The notes: a model not told the origin generated them from the letters alone. DNA of 64,000 bases from Thermococcus camini (GCF_904067545.1 NZ_LR881183.1:1864277-1928276), one strand, 5' to 3'. Counted from the stretch's first letter, positions 1 to 9,894 are shown. Made by a program: numbers and translations.

Positions 1-2949
1 TCTGAATTTAATGGAGTCATAATAGCCGATTCCGTCGGTCTGGGAAAAAGCTTTATTGGGGCAACTATCATTGAGGAATACCTCAGGGGTAAACTTCCTA
101 ACTGGGACCCAAATCGCTTTGGAATTAAAAAAGAACGAAAAGCTTTGTTGATATTACCCCCCTCCCTGATACCACAATGGGAGTATCTCTTAACTAGTGG
201 CGAATACTTTTTCTCCAGGAGTGAAGGATTTTATCTAAAGCCCATATCCTCCGGTTCGGCCAGATTTCGAAAGTACACTATATTCCATAAGACAAGGGGA
301 AAAGTGGGGGAAATAGCCTTTCTATCAATGGACAAATTCAGCGCATATTCCCAAGAGGATATTATAAATATGGGGCTCAATTACGACTACGACCTTATCT
401 TGATAGATGAAGCCCACCGGTTGAGAAACCGCGCCACCAAACGCTGGAAGAATGCCCGGGTGCTAAGATTCAAGGACAAATCCATTTCATATCAAAACAA
501 GTTTATACTGCTAACAGCCACACCATTAAACAATACTATCTGGGATATCTATAACCTAATAAAAGTATTTTCTGACGATTTCTTCTCAGCATTTAAATCA
601 AAGGGAATTGATATTACACAGTTATTCATGGAATTCCGCGAAGCCAAGAAAAAATGGAAAGAAGACCCCCTTAAATATGAGGCCCAATTACAGAGAATCG
701 CCCAAAAGATAAAAGAAGAGGTCCTTGACAACACAATGATTCTCAGGACAAGGAAATACATTCTGCAGACGTTTGGAAAAGATGGAAAGATAAAAATTGG
801 TGAGAGAGAGCTAATTTTCCAGGATCCCAAACCAGATAGAGTGACGTACAAAGAGATAACTGGTGGGCAATATCAGAGATATTGGGAATTCATTAAGACA
901 CTCCCGGAATACTTTGAGAAACTAGAATTCGAATATGTTAATCTGTATACCAGCGGATATATAATCCTCGGCAGCAGCCCAGAGGAAACAACCCCCGCAC
1001 AAGCGGAGGAGGAATTCGTCAAAGTATCCCTTTCATCAATACTAAAGCTCTTGCTGGCAAAAAGAATAGAGAGCAGTATTTTCGCTTTTGAGAGAACCCT
1101 AAACAAAATGTATGGCAAGAACCACAGTATTTATACTATCCTCAAAAGCTACATTCCCAAATTGAAGGTCGCCAAAACTGATCGTGCTAAGTTCGATAAA
1201 TATGTCATGAACCTTGGTGAAGACCTCCTTCGTGTACTTCAGAAGGAAGATGTTGAGTCAAAATTACTAACGGAGCTCGGAGAAGAACCCGAGACATACA
1301 ATACGAAACTCGTTATACTGTCAAAATTCGTTGAAAAAGGTGCTCAGATTCAGCTTCCGGAGTTCAAAACGACAGAGGAACTCCTACACCATGTTCATAG
1401 GAAGCATCTAGAGCACGCCCTTATCAGAGGCATGACCTCGGTCTCTTTCAAAATAAAATCAGACATAACTGTAATGAAAGCCATTCTCTCAAAGCTTGAA
1501 GAAGTAAAAGTAAGAAAGAATGGCTCAAATGAACCTGAAGTGATAGGATATCTAACAGAAGAATCAGAGAAAATCCCCATATACAATTATTACGATCCAA
1601 AACTTGAACGCCTCAAAGAAATAATTAAGACTGAATTTCTACGAAAAAAATGTATCATCTTCACCCAGTACAAAGATACAGCAAAGTATCTTTACGCTTA
1701 CTTAAGTTATTGGGCACCCAACCAAGCGGCTTTACAGTATTTGGTACGAGGAGATAACCAGTTAAAAATTGGCTTGGTCACAGGAGAACTGGATGTCGAA
1801 CAGAAGGAGCACATAATAAAACGTTTCGCTCCAATCGCAAACAACAGCAGAGATGTAGCCGAAAGATATGGAGAGATTGAGATTCTAATCTCCACAGACT
1901 CCCTCAGTGAAGGTGTGAACCTACAGGACGCCGATGCGGTTATCAACTATGACCTTCCATGGAACCCGATGATAATCGTCCAGAGGGTGGGAAGGGTCAG
2001 TCGCATTGGTAATGAAAAGGAAGTTATTGTAAAGAACTTCTTCCCCGCGGAGGAGATAGAGATAACCCTTGGTGTCCTTTCCAAACTCAAGGAAAAAATA
2101 AAGGACATAACAATACTCGTAGGCAAGGAGTTCCAGATATTAAGCTCGGATGAAGACGTAAGCCTCGAAACTTTTGGAGAGAAACTAAAGAGTCTTGCCG
2201 AACTAAGCTTGAGTCAGCTGGAAGAAACCTCCCAGTCAGAGGAATTCAAGCTGATAAAAGGGGGCATGCCCCAAGATGTGGTTGAGGAATTTGAGCTCCT
2301 AGACTACATTCAGAACGAGTTGGGGCTTACTAAGAAAGACTTCGAAGATATAAAGGATCTACTCCACTTCAACCGGCCGCTATATACATTCACTAACATG
2401 GGAAGACTGTTTGGAATGGTTGAGATACGTCAGGGGAAGCGAGTGACAGGAAAAAAAGTCTTAGTGGTAGACGAGACGGGAGTGTCTGAAACGGGATGTA
2501 CCACACTAAAGTACCTATGGACTGAAGCCGGCACTCCCAAATCCCCCAACTTGCCAACCCTTGAAAAAAGATTGAACGCACTTCACAGATACTCCAAAAA
2601 CACATTATTAGCCAAGCACTCAAAGGGAGCTCCATTAAGGGGATTCATTGCGGAGCTCTATAGAATCATGGAACAACATACGGTTCAAGCAATATTGACA
2701 AGAGACGTGACTCCTGAAAGGATTAAACTAGCCAAGACATACCTTTCAATGGCTGAGCTGACCACATCGGAGATAAAAGAGCTAAAAGAACACCTACTAA
2801 GAACCGGGGGACTGAAAACAAAGGGTAAAAAACTTGTTCCGGCAGATTTTCCCAGACTTGTGAATGGGATTATAGAGTATTTTGATCGTTTTCACTCGAA
2901 TATTACTGACAAGAATGTTTCATACAGGCTGATTGGGTGGTGGATGTGA
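1..2949 (+). CDS. SNF2-family helicase, 5' end outside window (DISARM DrmD-like)
   Basis: The reading frame is open from base 1, so the N-terminus is missing; 982 codons remain. Superfamily 2 motifs are in order: Walker A (ADSVGLGKSF, residues 9-18 of the fragment), DEAH box (IDEAHR, about 136-141), LTATPLNN (about 170-177), FTQYKD before the second RecA domain, STDSLSEGVNLQDAD (about 631-645) and QRVGRVSRIG (about 661-670). This is the HepA/SNF2 pattern. The C-terminal 280 residues are unlike anything I recognise. The stop (TGA, 2947-2949) shares one base with the start of the methyltransferase, so the two are co-translated. A SNF2 helicase directly before a large adenine methyltransferase is the drmD-drmMI arrangement of class 1 DISARM, but drmA, drmB and drmC are not in view. 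The helicase call is firm; the DISARM link is inference. Confidence 0.85.
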   Translation, partial: SEFNGVIIADSVGLGKSFIGATIIEEYLRGKLPNWDPNRFGIKKERKALLILPPSLIPQWEYLLTSGEYFFSRSEGFYLKPISSGSARFRKYTIFHKTRGKVGEIAFLSMDKFSAYSQEDIINMGLNYDYDLILIDEAHRLRNRATKRWKNARVLRFKDKSISYQNKFILLTATPLNNTIWDIYNLIKVFSDDFFSAFKSKGIDITQLFMEFREAKKKWKEDPLKYEAQLQRIAQKIKEEVLDNTMILRTRKYILQTFGKDGKIKIGERELIFQDPKPDRVTYKEITGGQYQRYWEFIKTLPEYFEKLEFEYVNLYTSGYIILGSSPEETTPAQAEEEFVKVSLSSILKLLLAKRIESSIFAFERTLNKMYGKNHSIYTILKSYIPKLKVAKTDRAKFDKYVMNLGEDLLRVLQKEDVESKLLTELGEEPETYNTKLVILSKFVEKGAQIQLPEFKTTEELLHHVHRKHLEHALIRGMTSVSFKIKSDITVMKAILSKLEEVKVRKNGSNEPEVIGYLTEESEKIPIYNYYDPKLERLKEIIKTEFLRKKCIIFTQYKDTAKYLYAYLSYWAPNQAALQYLVRGDNQLKIGLVTGELDVEQKEHIIKRFAPIANNSRDVAERYGEIEILISTDSLSEGVNLQDADAVINYDLPWNPMIIVQRVGRVSRIGNEKEVIVKNFFPAEEIEITLGVLSKLKEKIKDITILVGKEFQILSSDEDVSLETFGEKLKSLAELSLSQLEETSQSEEFKLIKGGMPQDVVEEFELLDYIQNELGLTKKDFEDIKDLLHFNRPLYTFTNMGRLFGMVEIRQGKRVTGKKVLVVDETGVSETGCTTLKYLWTEAGTPKSPNLPTLEKRLNALHRYSKNTLLAKHSKGAPLRGFIAELYRIMEQHTVQAILTRDVTPERIKLAKTYLSMAELTTSEIKELKEHLLRTGGLKTKGKKLVPADFPRLVNGIIEYFDRFHSNITDKNVSYRLIGWWM

Positions 2950-5900
2950 TGAGAAGAGGGCACGGAATTGTATGGAAGGACTTTCTCGACTACGAGACCC
3001 TTAAGGAGAAACTCAAGAGCATGGGATATCCAGAACTCGACAACGTTAAAACAGTCTGGCAGACGTGGTATAAGGGATACAGTGAGAAGGAAGTGCCTCC
3101 CGGGGATGAAGTGTGGTTCCGATTGAGGCCACTGGATATGGATCCGGTTGAAGACAGGGACAGGATACTTATCATAAAGAACTGTGGAGGTAAACACAGA
3201 GACTGTGTAAGCTATCTCAGAGCCATCTTAAACCGTGAGACAATAGGGCTTGTTGATCCTGCTGAGGATTACGGTGATGTTGTAGAGAACATGAAATTGC
3301 TCTCAAAGGAGGAGTTAAGAAGAACCAGTTTGCCGGGACGCCCCCAATACGCCATCGTTTTTTCAAAAAGAGGACTAACATTCATAGGCCCATCCGCCAC
3401 CCAGAGCATTGACACCATTATAAAATCTCCAGGCAAAATCTCAACTGCATTTCAGGAAAAACTCAAAAGTTTGGCACGTTCATTCAGCAAGCCGGAGAAG
3501 TACGTCGTCGTCTCGATAGATAAGCTAACCGATAAGTCCGTGGCAAAGTATTACCTCCCCAAGGTGTGGCAGGAGATATTTGACAGGAGGGATATTATAG
3601 AGGAGTTCTTCCAGCTCTTTAAGCTCGCCAGGGATTACATGTACAGGGAACTTCAGGGAATAACCGACGACATGGAAAAACGTCAATTCGTGGATGAGTT
3701 CATGCTCCAGCTTCTGATCGTGTGGTACCTCCAGTCAAAGGGCTTCCTCCCAGAAGGGAATGAAAAACCGTACCTAATTGAAAAGTTCCTCGAAGTGAAG
3801 GATAAGGGGGAGTACTCCTACTTCGAATTCCTCAAGAAGCTGTTTAACGTTATGATGGGTAACGTTGAAGGCTGCGAGTTGGGAGAGGACGGGGCATTTG
3901 CAGAGTGTCCTGACCTCGGAAGAGTTTTCATAACCGGCCCCGCACCCTTCTTAACATCCCTCGAAAAAATTGAACAGGTAAGGATCCCAAACAGGGTCTT
4001 CTACTTCTCCACAGAAGACGGTATAAAAAGGGGACTGCATTATCTGATAACGGTCAACCCCCTGAGAAGCAGGGGAAACAAAAATCTCCTTGAGAGCATG
4101 CTTCAGGATGAGCTGAATGAAGGGGGTGTTCCAGTTTTAGCCATTTTCGAGAGCAGGGACTGGACTGTAGAGGGCGTCGATGGAGAGATAGATAGGTATG
4201 TTATCGGGGCAATATTCGAAAAGCTCCTTGACCCCGAAGCCAGAAAGGGCAGGGGGGCGTATTACACGCCCGAAGAAATAACCAAGTACATCGCTGAGAA
4301 CACCATAAAACCCTACCTCATTGATAAGTTAAACCAGAAATTCGGGACGAAGTACCAGACACTGGATGAATTCTTTAATGATGAAAAAGCAGATAGGACT
4401 TTAAAAGAAAGGCAGTATGAGTTCCTGTTCAATGAACTGAGGAATTTAAAGGTACTTGATCCTGCAGTTGGCAGCGGCCATTTCCTTGAGAGTGCCATTG
4501 AAGTTCTGGTCGATATCTACAGGCAGATACGAAATGCAGTTCTCGAATATGGCTTTGACGAGTTAAAGTTCACCATAACCACAGCCGATAAAAAAGGAGA
4601 ACTCGTTAACATCCCCATAACAAAACTCAGGGCGGGCGATGAATTCAAGTTGAAGATCATGTTTTATGTCATAATCTCCCGCAACATCTACGGAGTTGAT
4701 ATTGACCCAAGGGCCGTCAGCCTGGCGAGGGCGAGGCTTTTCCTGACGCTGACGGAGAGCTTCGATCCAAGCGGCATCTATATCCGGTTCCCCAACGTCC
4801 ACTTCAATATACGTCCAGGGAACAGTTTGATAGGATTCACAACAATCGAGGAACTTCAGAATCTCCTGATGAAGGAGGAGAAAAACAGGCTTGACAGATG
4901 GCTCACCCTTACCAAACGTCCCCCCAGAGGGAGCTCTTCCAGGGCCAACTTATCACTGAGCACGGATACAAAAGAATACATAGAATCCATCGAGAAGAAG
5001 CTCAATTCGACCACAAGCAAAGGAGTAGTCGACGAATTAAGGATATTGAAAGCGAATTTAGATTCACAGCTCACCAGAGAGCTCATGATGCGCTTTTTAA
5101 GGTTGAAGAGCAGGCTGGCGGAAATACTGCTCGTATCACTGGACACCAGGCACGCACGCGAGATAATCAGACTGCTGGAGGAGATGACGGGTGCCGTAAA
5201 CGGTAACCTCAACCGCGAGTTTGCGGAGATTCTGGCAGAACGCATAAGAGAGAAGGAGGGGAAGAAGGGTAGGATAACAAGCGACCAGCTTAAGGAGCTC
5301 CTGGATGACCTCTCAAAGATCGGCTCCTTCCACTGGCCCTGGGAGTTCCCCGAGGTGTTTATGAGGGAAAACCCCGGGTTTGACGTGGTTATAGGGAACC
5401 CGCCATATGGGGAGATAAACAGGATTGTCCCGGATGAAGACCTCGCAAAGCTGTTGAGTTTGATGTTCAAAAGTAAAAAAGTATCCGGATATAGGTTGCA
5501 GGGTGAAGGGAGAAAAGTCAACATATACAAAGTCTTCCTTGAACGCTCCTATGATCTCTTAACAACACACGGTTACTTTGGGATGATATTCCCCGCGCCG
5601 TTCCTCAACGACTCCACCTCCATAGGGCTCAGGAAAACCTTCTTTGAAAAAGGGGTTGTGGAAAGGATACTTGAGTTCCCGGAGAAGACGAGGGTATTCA
5701 AGGGTGTGACACAGGCTGTGACGGTGATGCTTCTTCAAAAAGTTTATGAAAAAGATGGGAACGGGGAAACTGGAGACTATGATTTTGGGCTCGTGGCTGG
5801 AATAGCACCACCGGAACTCGGAGACCTCGATGGGCTGACTCCGGTGAAAGTCAACAAAACCTCCCTTAAGGGACTAACGGATGGGACTTATACAGTGCCC

Positions 5901-6851
5901 CTCATAAAGAACCAGGAAGAGTGGGACAAACTCTCCCGTCTTTCGGAGCTACCAAAACTCAACACTTTTGGGATTGAAATGAAACAGGGCGATATCAATG
6001 AAACAAAAGATAAGGAGTTCCTCGGCGACGAACCCGGCGATCCCAAGGTGCTCCTCATAAAGGGCATCCACCTGGATCGCTACTACGTCGACCTCCGACC
6101 GGATGGCCCAAAGCCGAGGTGGGTAAAGGACTTTAACAGGTTGCTCGAAAAGTATCCCTCCGTCAGTGAGAACATAAAGAAGGAAAGAATCGGATGGAGG
6201 GCAGTTGTCAACAAGGCACAGGTGCCCAGGTTGAAGTTTTCGCTGATACCGAAAAACGTCGTGCTCACCCACGCGGTCGACTTTATGGTGGTGAACGAAG
6301 GCGGGGTGTCCCCAAAATACCTCCTTGCCCTCCTCAACTCCCGTCTTCTCGACTGGTTTTTCCAGAAGTTCTCCTCATCAAATAATGTTACGATGCCCGA
6401 GGTCAGGAGGTTGCCCATAGTAATCGCCGATAAAAAAACACAGAGCGTCCTCGGAAGGCTCGTGGAATATTTAACATTCTTGAAGGTTATGGAAAGGGAA
6501 GCTAGAGATAAAAGAGACGCCCTTAGATGTAGGGAGCTGTTCAAGTTCTTCGATGATTTGAGGGAGGTGATAGTTTGCTCGCTATACTTTGGGGAAAAGG
6601 GTGTTCCCGTCGATGAGATCGAGGGGTTGCTTGAGGATATACAATTCGACGAGTGGTTCGCGGAATACCACATTAGGGGACTGACTGGAGAAAGAGAAAA
6701 GTTCGATGAGCTATCCAAGGAGATATTTACCAGGGTTGAGAAGATAGGCTCATCAATTATGAAGAAACTCGACAGAGAACGCATTTTCACGGCATTACAG
6801 TATGAACCGATAATCCCCATTGAGAAAAGATTTCAGAGACCACTGATTTAG
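2949..6851 (+). CDS. Large adenine-specific DNA methyltransferase (Eco57I/PglX/DrmMI type)
   Basis: 1300 aa from ATG 2949, chosen because GGGTGG lies eight bases upstream; in-frame GTG codons at 2937 and 2940 are possible but less likely. An N-terminal region of about 430 aa precedes the methyltransferase core: GRGAYYTPEEI (about 434), the SAM-binding motif I LDPAVGSGHF (about 502), the acidic motif YGVDIDPRAVSLAR (about 580) and the catalytic NPPYGE (about 812), the gamma-class order of N6-adenine enzymes. The C-terminal 480 aa would hold target recognition (PKYLLALLNSRLLDWFF). I see no clear PD-(D/E)XK nuclease motif, so a host-marking partner of the helicase (DISARM or BREX-like logic) fits better than a stand-alone type IIG enzyme. 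Substrate specificity cannot be read. Confidence 0.85.
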   Translation: MRRGHGIVWKDFLDYETLKEKLKSMGYPELDNVKTVWQTWYKGYSEKEVPPGDEVWFRLRPLDMDPVEDRDRILIIKNCGGKHRDCVSYLRAILNRETIGLVDPAEDYGDVVENMKLLSKEELRRTSLPGRPQYAIVFSKRGLTFIGPSATQSIDTIIKSPGKISTAFQEKLKSLARSFSKPEKYVVVSIDKLTDKSVAKYYLPKVWQEIFDRRDIIEEFFQLFKLARDYMYRELQGITDDMEKRQFVDEFMLQLLIVWYLQSKGFLPEGNEKPYLIEKFLEVKDKGEYSYFEFLKKLFNVMMGNVEGCELGEDGAFAECPDLGRVFITGPAPFLTSLEKIEQVRIPNRVFYFSTEDGIKRGLHYLITVNPLRSRGNKNLLESMLQDELNEGGVPVLAIFESRDWTVEGVDGEIDRYVIGAIFEKLLDPEARKGRGAYYTPEEITKYIAENTIKPYLIDKLNQKFGTKYQTLDEFFNDEKADRTLKERQYEFLFNELRNLKVLDPAVGSGHFLESAIEVLVDIYRQIRNAVLEYGFDELKFTITTADKKGELVNIPITKLRAGDEFKLKIMFYVIISRNIYGVDIDPRAVSLARARLFLTLTESFDPSGIYIRFPNVHFNIRPGNSLIGFTTIEELQNLLMKEEKNRLDRWLTLTKRPPRGSSSRANLSLSTDTKEYIESIEKKLNSTTSKGVVDELRILKANLDSQLTRELMMRFLRLKSRLAEILLVSLDTRHAREIIRLLEEMTGAVNGNLNREFAEILAERIREKEGKKGRITSDQLKELLDDLSKIGSFHWPWEFPEVFMRENPGFDVVIGNPPYGEINRIVPDEDLAKLLSLMFKSKKVSGYRLQGEGRKVNIYKVFLERSYDLLTTHGYFGMIFPAPFLNDSTSIGLRKTFFEKGVVERILEFPEKTRVFKGVTQAVTVMLLQKVYEKDGNGETGDYDFGLVAGIAPPELGDLDGLTPVKVNKTSLKGLTDGTYTVPLIKNQEEWDKLSRLSELPKLNTFGIEMKQGDINETKDKEFLGDEPGDPKVLLIKGIHLDRYYVDLRPDGPKPRWVKDFNRLLEKYPSVSENIKKERIGWRAVVNKAQVPRLKFSLIPKNVVLTHAVDFMVVNEGGVSPKYLLALLNSRLLDWFFQKFSSSNNVTMPEVRRLPIVIADKKTQSVLGRLVEYLTFLKVMEREARDKRDALRCRELFKFFDDLREVIVCSLYFGEKGVPVDEIEGLLEDIQFDEWFAEYHIRGLTGEREKFDELSKEIFTRVEKIGSSIMKKLDRERIFTALQYEPIIPIEKRFQRPLI

Positions 6852-6866
6852 TATCTCTTTGATTAT

Positions 6867-7484
6867 TTATTGTCGACGATTTAGTGTATTAGCTCTCAAT
6901 TTTTTAATATCCTTTTCACTATCTATCCTTTTTCCTGAGGCTATTCTCATTCCAAACCAAAAAAGACAAATCCCCCTTAATACCACCCCCAAAATCCGGC
7001 AGACATCGAGTCCATACTCTTCCCGCAGTGTATTTAATATCCGCCCCGCTTCCTCTGCTTTTAAAAACCTGCCATCAAGATACACCTCAATATCATCGCA
7101 GGAGTCCCCATAAACCTCAAGTAGCCCCAGGGGAGTTGGTAGAAGGAGTGTTGCCCCACGGTCATTCACCGGGGGAAAATTCACGGGGCGCACTTCCCTA
7201 CGTTCAACGAGCAGTGCGCGTAGAACGAACCGCCTCCCCCCACCTCTGACCTTCAGTATAATCCGCTCCACCCCCGAGGAGGTTATAGCATTAATAAGCT
7301 CCTGTGGATTGACGTTCTCGGAGTGCTGAAGCTCCAGTATTGTACCCTCATATGTTATGAACGTGATGTATTCGTATACGGAGACCTCATCGGGTCGAAG
7401 TTTCATCTCCCTACCATCCCCTAAGAGGAGAACAACCTCCGGCGGCATGGAGGAGCCTCCCAACCATTCCCCAAAATCTTCCAT
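6867..7484 (-). CDS. Hypothetical protein, 205 aa
   Basis: I do not recognise this family. It converges on the methyltransferase with 15 bases between the stops. The protein is mixed alpha/beta, has no signal peptide, and ends in a basic tail (KDIKKLRANTLNRRQ). A TATA-like TTTTTAATATCC lies near 7513-7527 on the minus strand. The start is uncertain: ATG 7484 has GGTGGTG almost touching it, whereas ATG 7448 (MPPEVVLLLG) has GGGAGG seven bases upstream. Two cysteines (SCDD and DVCR) are not arranged as a metal site. It may or may not belong to the defence pair. Confidence 0.6.
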   Translation of the reverse strand: MEDFGEWLGGSSMPPEVVLLLGDGREMKLRPDEVSVYEYITFITYEGTILELQHSENVNPQELINAITSSGVERIILKVRGGGRRFVLRALLVERREVRPVNFPPVNDRGATLLLPTPLGLLEVYGDSCDDIEVYLDGRFLKAEEAGRILNTLREEYGLDVCRILGVVLRGICLFWFGMRIASGKRIDSEKDIKKLRANTLNRRQ

Positions 7485-7582
7485 AACACCACCGTCACAT
7501 TATTGGGTTTTGGATATTAAAAATATGGTCACAACAAAAGGCTAATATCCTAGAAAAACAGAACTCACATGGGGGATGGAAA

Positions 7583-8014
7583 ATGGCTTACTGGCTCTGT
7601 ATAACCAATAGAGATAATTGGGAAGTTATAAAAGAAAAGAACGTCTGGGGCGTTGCTAAGAGACACAGGAACACAATCGCTAAAGTCAAGCCCGGTGATA
7701 AGCTCGTCTTCTACGTCAAGCAGGAGCGAAAGAACAAGGAAATCCTTGAGCCAAAGATCGTCGGAATTTATGAGGTCGTGAGCGAGCCTTATACTGACTC
7801 AAGCAAGATATTCAAGAGCCCGCCGCATCTCAACGAGACCTATCCTCTCAGGATCAAGGTCAAGCCCGTAAAGCTCGGCGAGGTTGACTTCAAGCCCCTC
7901 ATCCCAAAGCTCAACTTCATCACCAACAAGAAGCGCTGGAGCGGGCACCTGATGGGTAAGGCGATGAGAGAAATCCAGGAGGGAGACTACAGGCTGATTG
8001 AAAGCCTGCTTTGA
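7583..8014 (+). CDS. EVE domain protein (UPF0310)
   Basis: 143 aa, almost entirely one EVE domain, a PUA-like fold of the kind solved for Pyrococcus PH1033. Visible family features are the start [13 protein letters not shown], the [10 protein letters not shown] segment lining the ligand pocket, and the C-terminal [16 protein letters not shown] domains are thought to bind modified bases in DNA or RNA, and they occur near modification-dependent restriction systems, so its place after the methyltransferase locus is suggestive. In Thermococcales it is also a common stand-alone gene. GGGGGATGG at 7571-7579 is the ribosome site for ATG 7583. Confidence 0.85.
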   Translation: MAYWLCITNRDNWEVIKEKNVWGVAKRHRNTIAKVKPGDKLVFYVKQERKNKEILEPKIVGIYEVVSEPYTDSSKIFKSPPHLNETYPLRIKVKPVKLGEVDFKPLIPKLNFITNKKRWSGHLMGKAMREIQEGDYRLIESLL

Positions 8015-8104
8015 CCTCATCCCCCATGTAAACAGTTCGGATTTTTGTCGTTGTTCACTCCTTCGGAGAGCTAACCGAGCCGAGCTCAAAAGTTAAAGAA
8101 AAAC

Positions 8105-8473
8105 TCAATTGAACCCGATCTCTTTGAGGAGTTCGACGACCCTGTTGAAGGGCTCAGCAAGAACCTCCTCGTCCCAGAACTCGTCCGGCACAGCCATCTT
8201 CGCGTGAACCTTACCGTCTTCCTCATAAAGGAGCAGGTGGCACGGCGCAACCATGCCGATCTCCTCATTCCTCTTCCACAGCTCGTAAAAGATCTTAGCA
8301 TTGCACAGGCCAAGAGTCTTGTACTTCGGCATGTCAATGCCGAGCTTGTTCTTCACAACAGCCGTGAAGTCCTGCTCCCAGACGACGGCAAAACCAGCCT
8401 GCGGAAGAACCTCCTTGACTTTCGCCTCAGCCTCATCGAAAGTCCCATTAAACACTAACCTGGCCTCAATCAT
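8105..8473 (-). CDS. DUF302 family protein
   Basis: 122 aa matching the DUF302 pattern: MIEARLVFNGTFDEAEAKVKEVL, a central GLCNAKIFYELWKRNEEIGMVAPCHLLLYEE and a C-terminal PFNRVVELLKEIGF. Two conserved cysteines (GLCN and APCH) sit where family members have theirs. The family is small and cytoplasmic, with no settled biochemical role. Its 3' end faces the EVE gene, with 90 noncoding bases between them. An AT-rich segment AAATTTATAAATTT at 8564-8577 is the only obvious upstream promoter-like sequence, roughly 95 bases before the start. Confidence 0.8.
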   Translation of the reverse strand: MIEARLVFNGTFDEAEAKVKEVLPQAGFAVVWEQDFTAVVKNKLGIDMPKYKTLGLCNAKIFYELWKRNEEIGMVAPCHLLLYEEDGKVHAKMAVPDEFWDEEVLAEPFNRVVELLKEIGFN

Positions 8474-9000
8474 TTAACACACCCCCAACCATCCCATTCA
8501 ATCCATTTATTGTATTTTGCCAGCTGTATTAAGCGGACGGGCAGAAAAGGATGGAGATTCTCAAATTTATAAATTTTTCGTGTAATGATATCGTAGTGCT
8601 GTTATGAAAATCTATTACTATGACATAAATTAACATAACCACACCGCACTAACCGCCAGTGAGGTTCCTGATCAGAACAAGAAGCACTCGACTAAGTTTG
8701 GTATTCTCCAAGAAAGCTTCACCAAAAGTTAGTGGCTCCTGGAAAGCAGCTTATTTGGGTGTGATTACTCTAGTCGGGGCGTTTTCAACTTGGAATTCCT
8801 CTAGCTTTGCAATTTAAAAAGAGTTCATCCTTGTTGACGCCCTTCGGGCGTCGGTTTAAAAGTGAACCCCCCACGAAAGGGCGTGCTCTAGCGGATTCCA
8901 ACACTCTAAAGGTTAAATTTAACGACAATCACACTTTAGAAGCGAGCTTCAAGAAGGAATCACAAACTTTGATGAAACTTTGCGAAGGCAAAGTTTCTTA
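8474..9000. other. Gene-poor region with hairpins and degenerate repeats
   Basis: No convincing gene is present. It holds a 7-bp stem hairpin with a TTC loop (GACGCCC / GGGCGTC, 8836-8852), a 12-bp palindrome GTTAAATTTAAC near 8911-8922, a minus-strand copy of a motif (TTTTGGTGAAGCTTT, near 8709-8723) that recurs at 11.1 and 11.3 kb, and at its right edge one arm of the 45-bp inverted repeat. The 71-codon frame at 8807-9022 runs into the tRNA and is not a gene. Confidence 0.6.
8953..8997 (+). repeat. 45-bp inverted repeat, left copy
   Basis: Begins GAAGGAATCAC and ends GGCAAAGTTTC. It matches the reverse complement of 10786-10830 with a single mismatch (A at 8964 against G). Its right half folds into a hairpin: 10-bp stem GAAACTTTGC / GCAAAGTTTC with a GAAG loop. 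It abuts the 3' end of tRNA-His. Confidence 0.85.
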
Positions 9001-9078
9001 TGGGGCCAGGGCCGGGATTTGAACCCGGGCTAGGGGATCCACAGTCCCCTGTGCTAACCAGGCTACACCACCCTGGCC
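9001..9078 (-). tRNA. tRNA-His (anticodon GUG)
   Basis: Cloverleaf on the minus strand: acceptor GCCAGGG pairs with CCCUGGC, the D arm contains GGUUAGCAC, the anticodon stem GGGGA/UCCCC encloses CUGUGGA (anticodon GUG), and the T arm CCGGG/CCCGG encloses UUCAAAU. The base before the acceptor is G and the discriminator is C73, so the extra G(-1):C73 pair that marks tRNA-His for HisRS is encoded in the gene rather than added later. The CCA tail is encoded (TGG at 9001-9003 on the plus strand). Confidence 0.95.
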
Positions 9079-9104
9079 ATTTCCAGCTAAACCTTTTGGG
9101 TTAG

Positions 9105-9114
9105 CTTTATAAAG
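9105..9114 (-). promoter_or_regulatory. TATA box of tRNA-His
   Basis: The palindrome CTTTATAAAG lies 27-36 bases upstream of the tRNA 5' end on the minus strand, the expected spacing for an archaeal TBP site. Confidence 0.75.
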
Positions 9115-9219
9115 TTTTCGACGGAAGGGGCTGAAAGAGGGAGCTGAGACCTTTTACTTAATCCAACCCCCATGTAACGGCGCTTTCGCTGGAATTAAGA
9201 ATCGTCCGGAGGTTTCGAC

Positions 9220-9846
9220 ATGAAAGCCAAACGCGAAGCCCTTGTGAGCCTCTTCACGGCTATGAGGGAAGGAAAGGTTGACGAAGATATAATCGACCTC
9301 CTCCTGTTCATAAACTCCATCGATGGCATCTACACGACCTCCTCCTGCTCCGGCAGGATAGGTATAATGGAAGAACCGGACCTCGGGGCCAAGCCCCTCG
9401 CGAGGTGGTTGATCAAGGTCCACAGGCCGATGGAGTTCGAGGAGGCAAGGGAGGCCCTAAGAAACGCCGAAAGGGGCCTCATATTCCTCAAGAGCCAGCC
9501 ACCGATATTCCACATCGTTGCGGAGGACCTGGAGAAGGCAAAAAAGCTCCACGAGCTCGGTTTGGCATCGGGATTTAAGTACACCACATTCAAGGTCATC
9601 TCGAAGCGATACCTGGTCGAGATAAACGCCACCGAGTACCTAACCGCCCCCCTCGGCAGGGACGGGAGGGTTTTAATCGACGATGAGTACCTGAGATTTG
9701 CTCTGGAAGTCGGCAATTCCATGCTGAGGAGAAGCAAGGGAAGACTGCCGCGCCTGGAGAGAAACTTCAGGAAGCTGAGGGAGGAGCTCGGCGAAGACGG
9801 GCTGTTCTACGAGCTGGCGGAGAAGTTCGAAATCAAAGCCAGGTGA
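9220..9846 (+). CDS. taw3: tRNA-Phe wyosine-pathway N4-methyltransferase Taw3/TYW3
   Basis: 208 aa. Family hallmarks are YTTSSCSGRIGIM near residues 39-51, PPIFHIVAEDLEKAKKL, and LRFALEVGNSMLRRSKGRLPRLERNF at the C-terminus, given here in shortened form as VGNSMLRRSKGRLPRLE. The enzyme uses SAM to methylate N4 of the tricyclic wyosine precursor at G37 of tRNA-Phe. GGAGGT at 9209-9214 supports ATG 9220. It lies between tRNA-His and lplA as a single gene, convergent with lplA; other wyosine genes are not nearby. Confidence 0.93.
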   Translation: MKAKREALVSLFTAMREGKVDEDIIDLLLFINSIDGIYTTSSCSGRIGIMEEPDLGAKPLARWLIKVHRPMEFEEAREALRNAERGLIFLKSQPPIFHIVAEDLEKAKKLHELGLASGFKYTTFKVISKRYLVEINATEYLTAPLGRDGRVLIDDEYLRFALEVGNSMLRRSKGRLPRLERNFRKLREELGEDGLFYELAEKFEIKAR

Positions 9847-9894
9847 GACTCATGTAGCTCTTCATGGAAGGGCATCCCGCACTGACCTCTTCCC

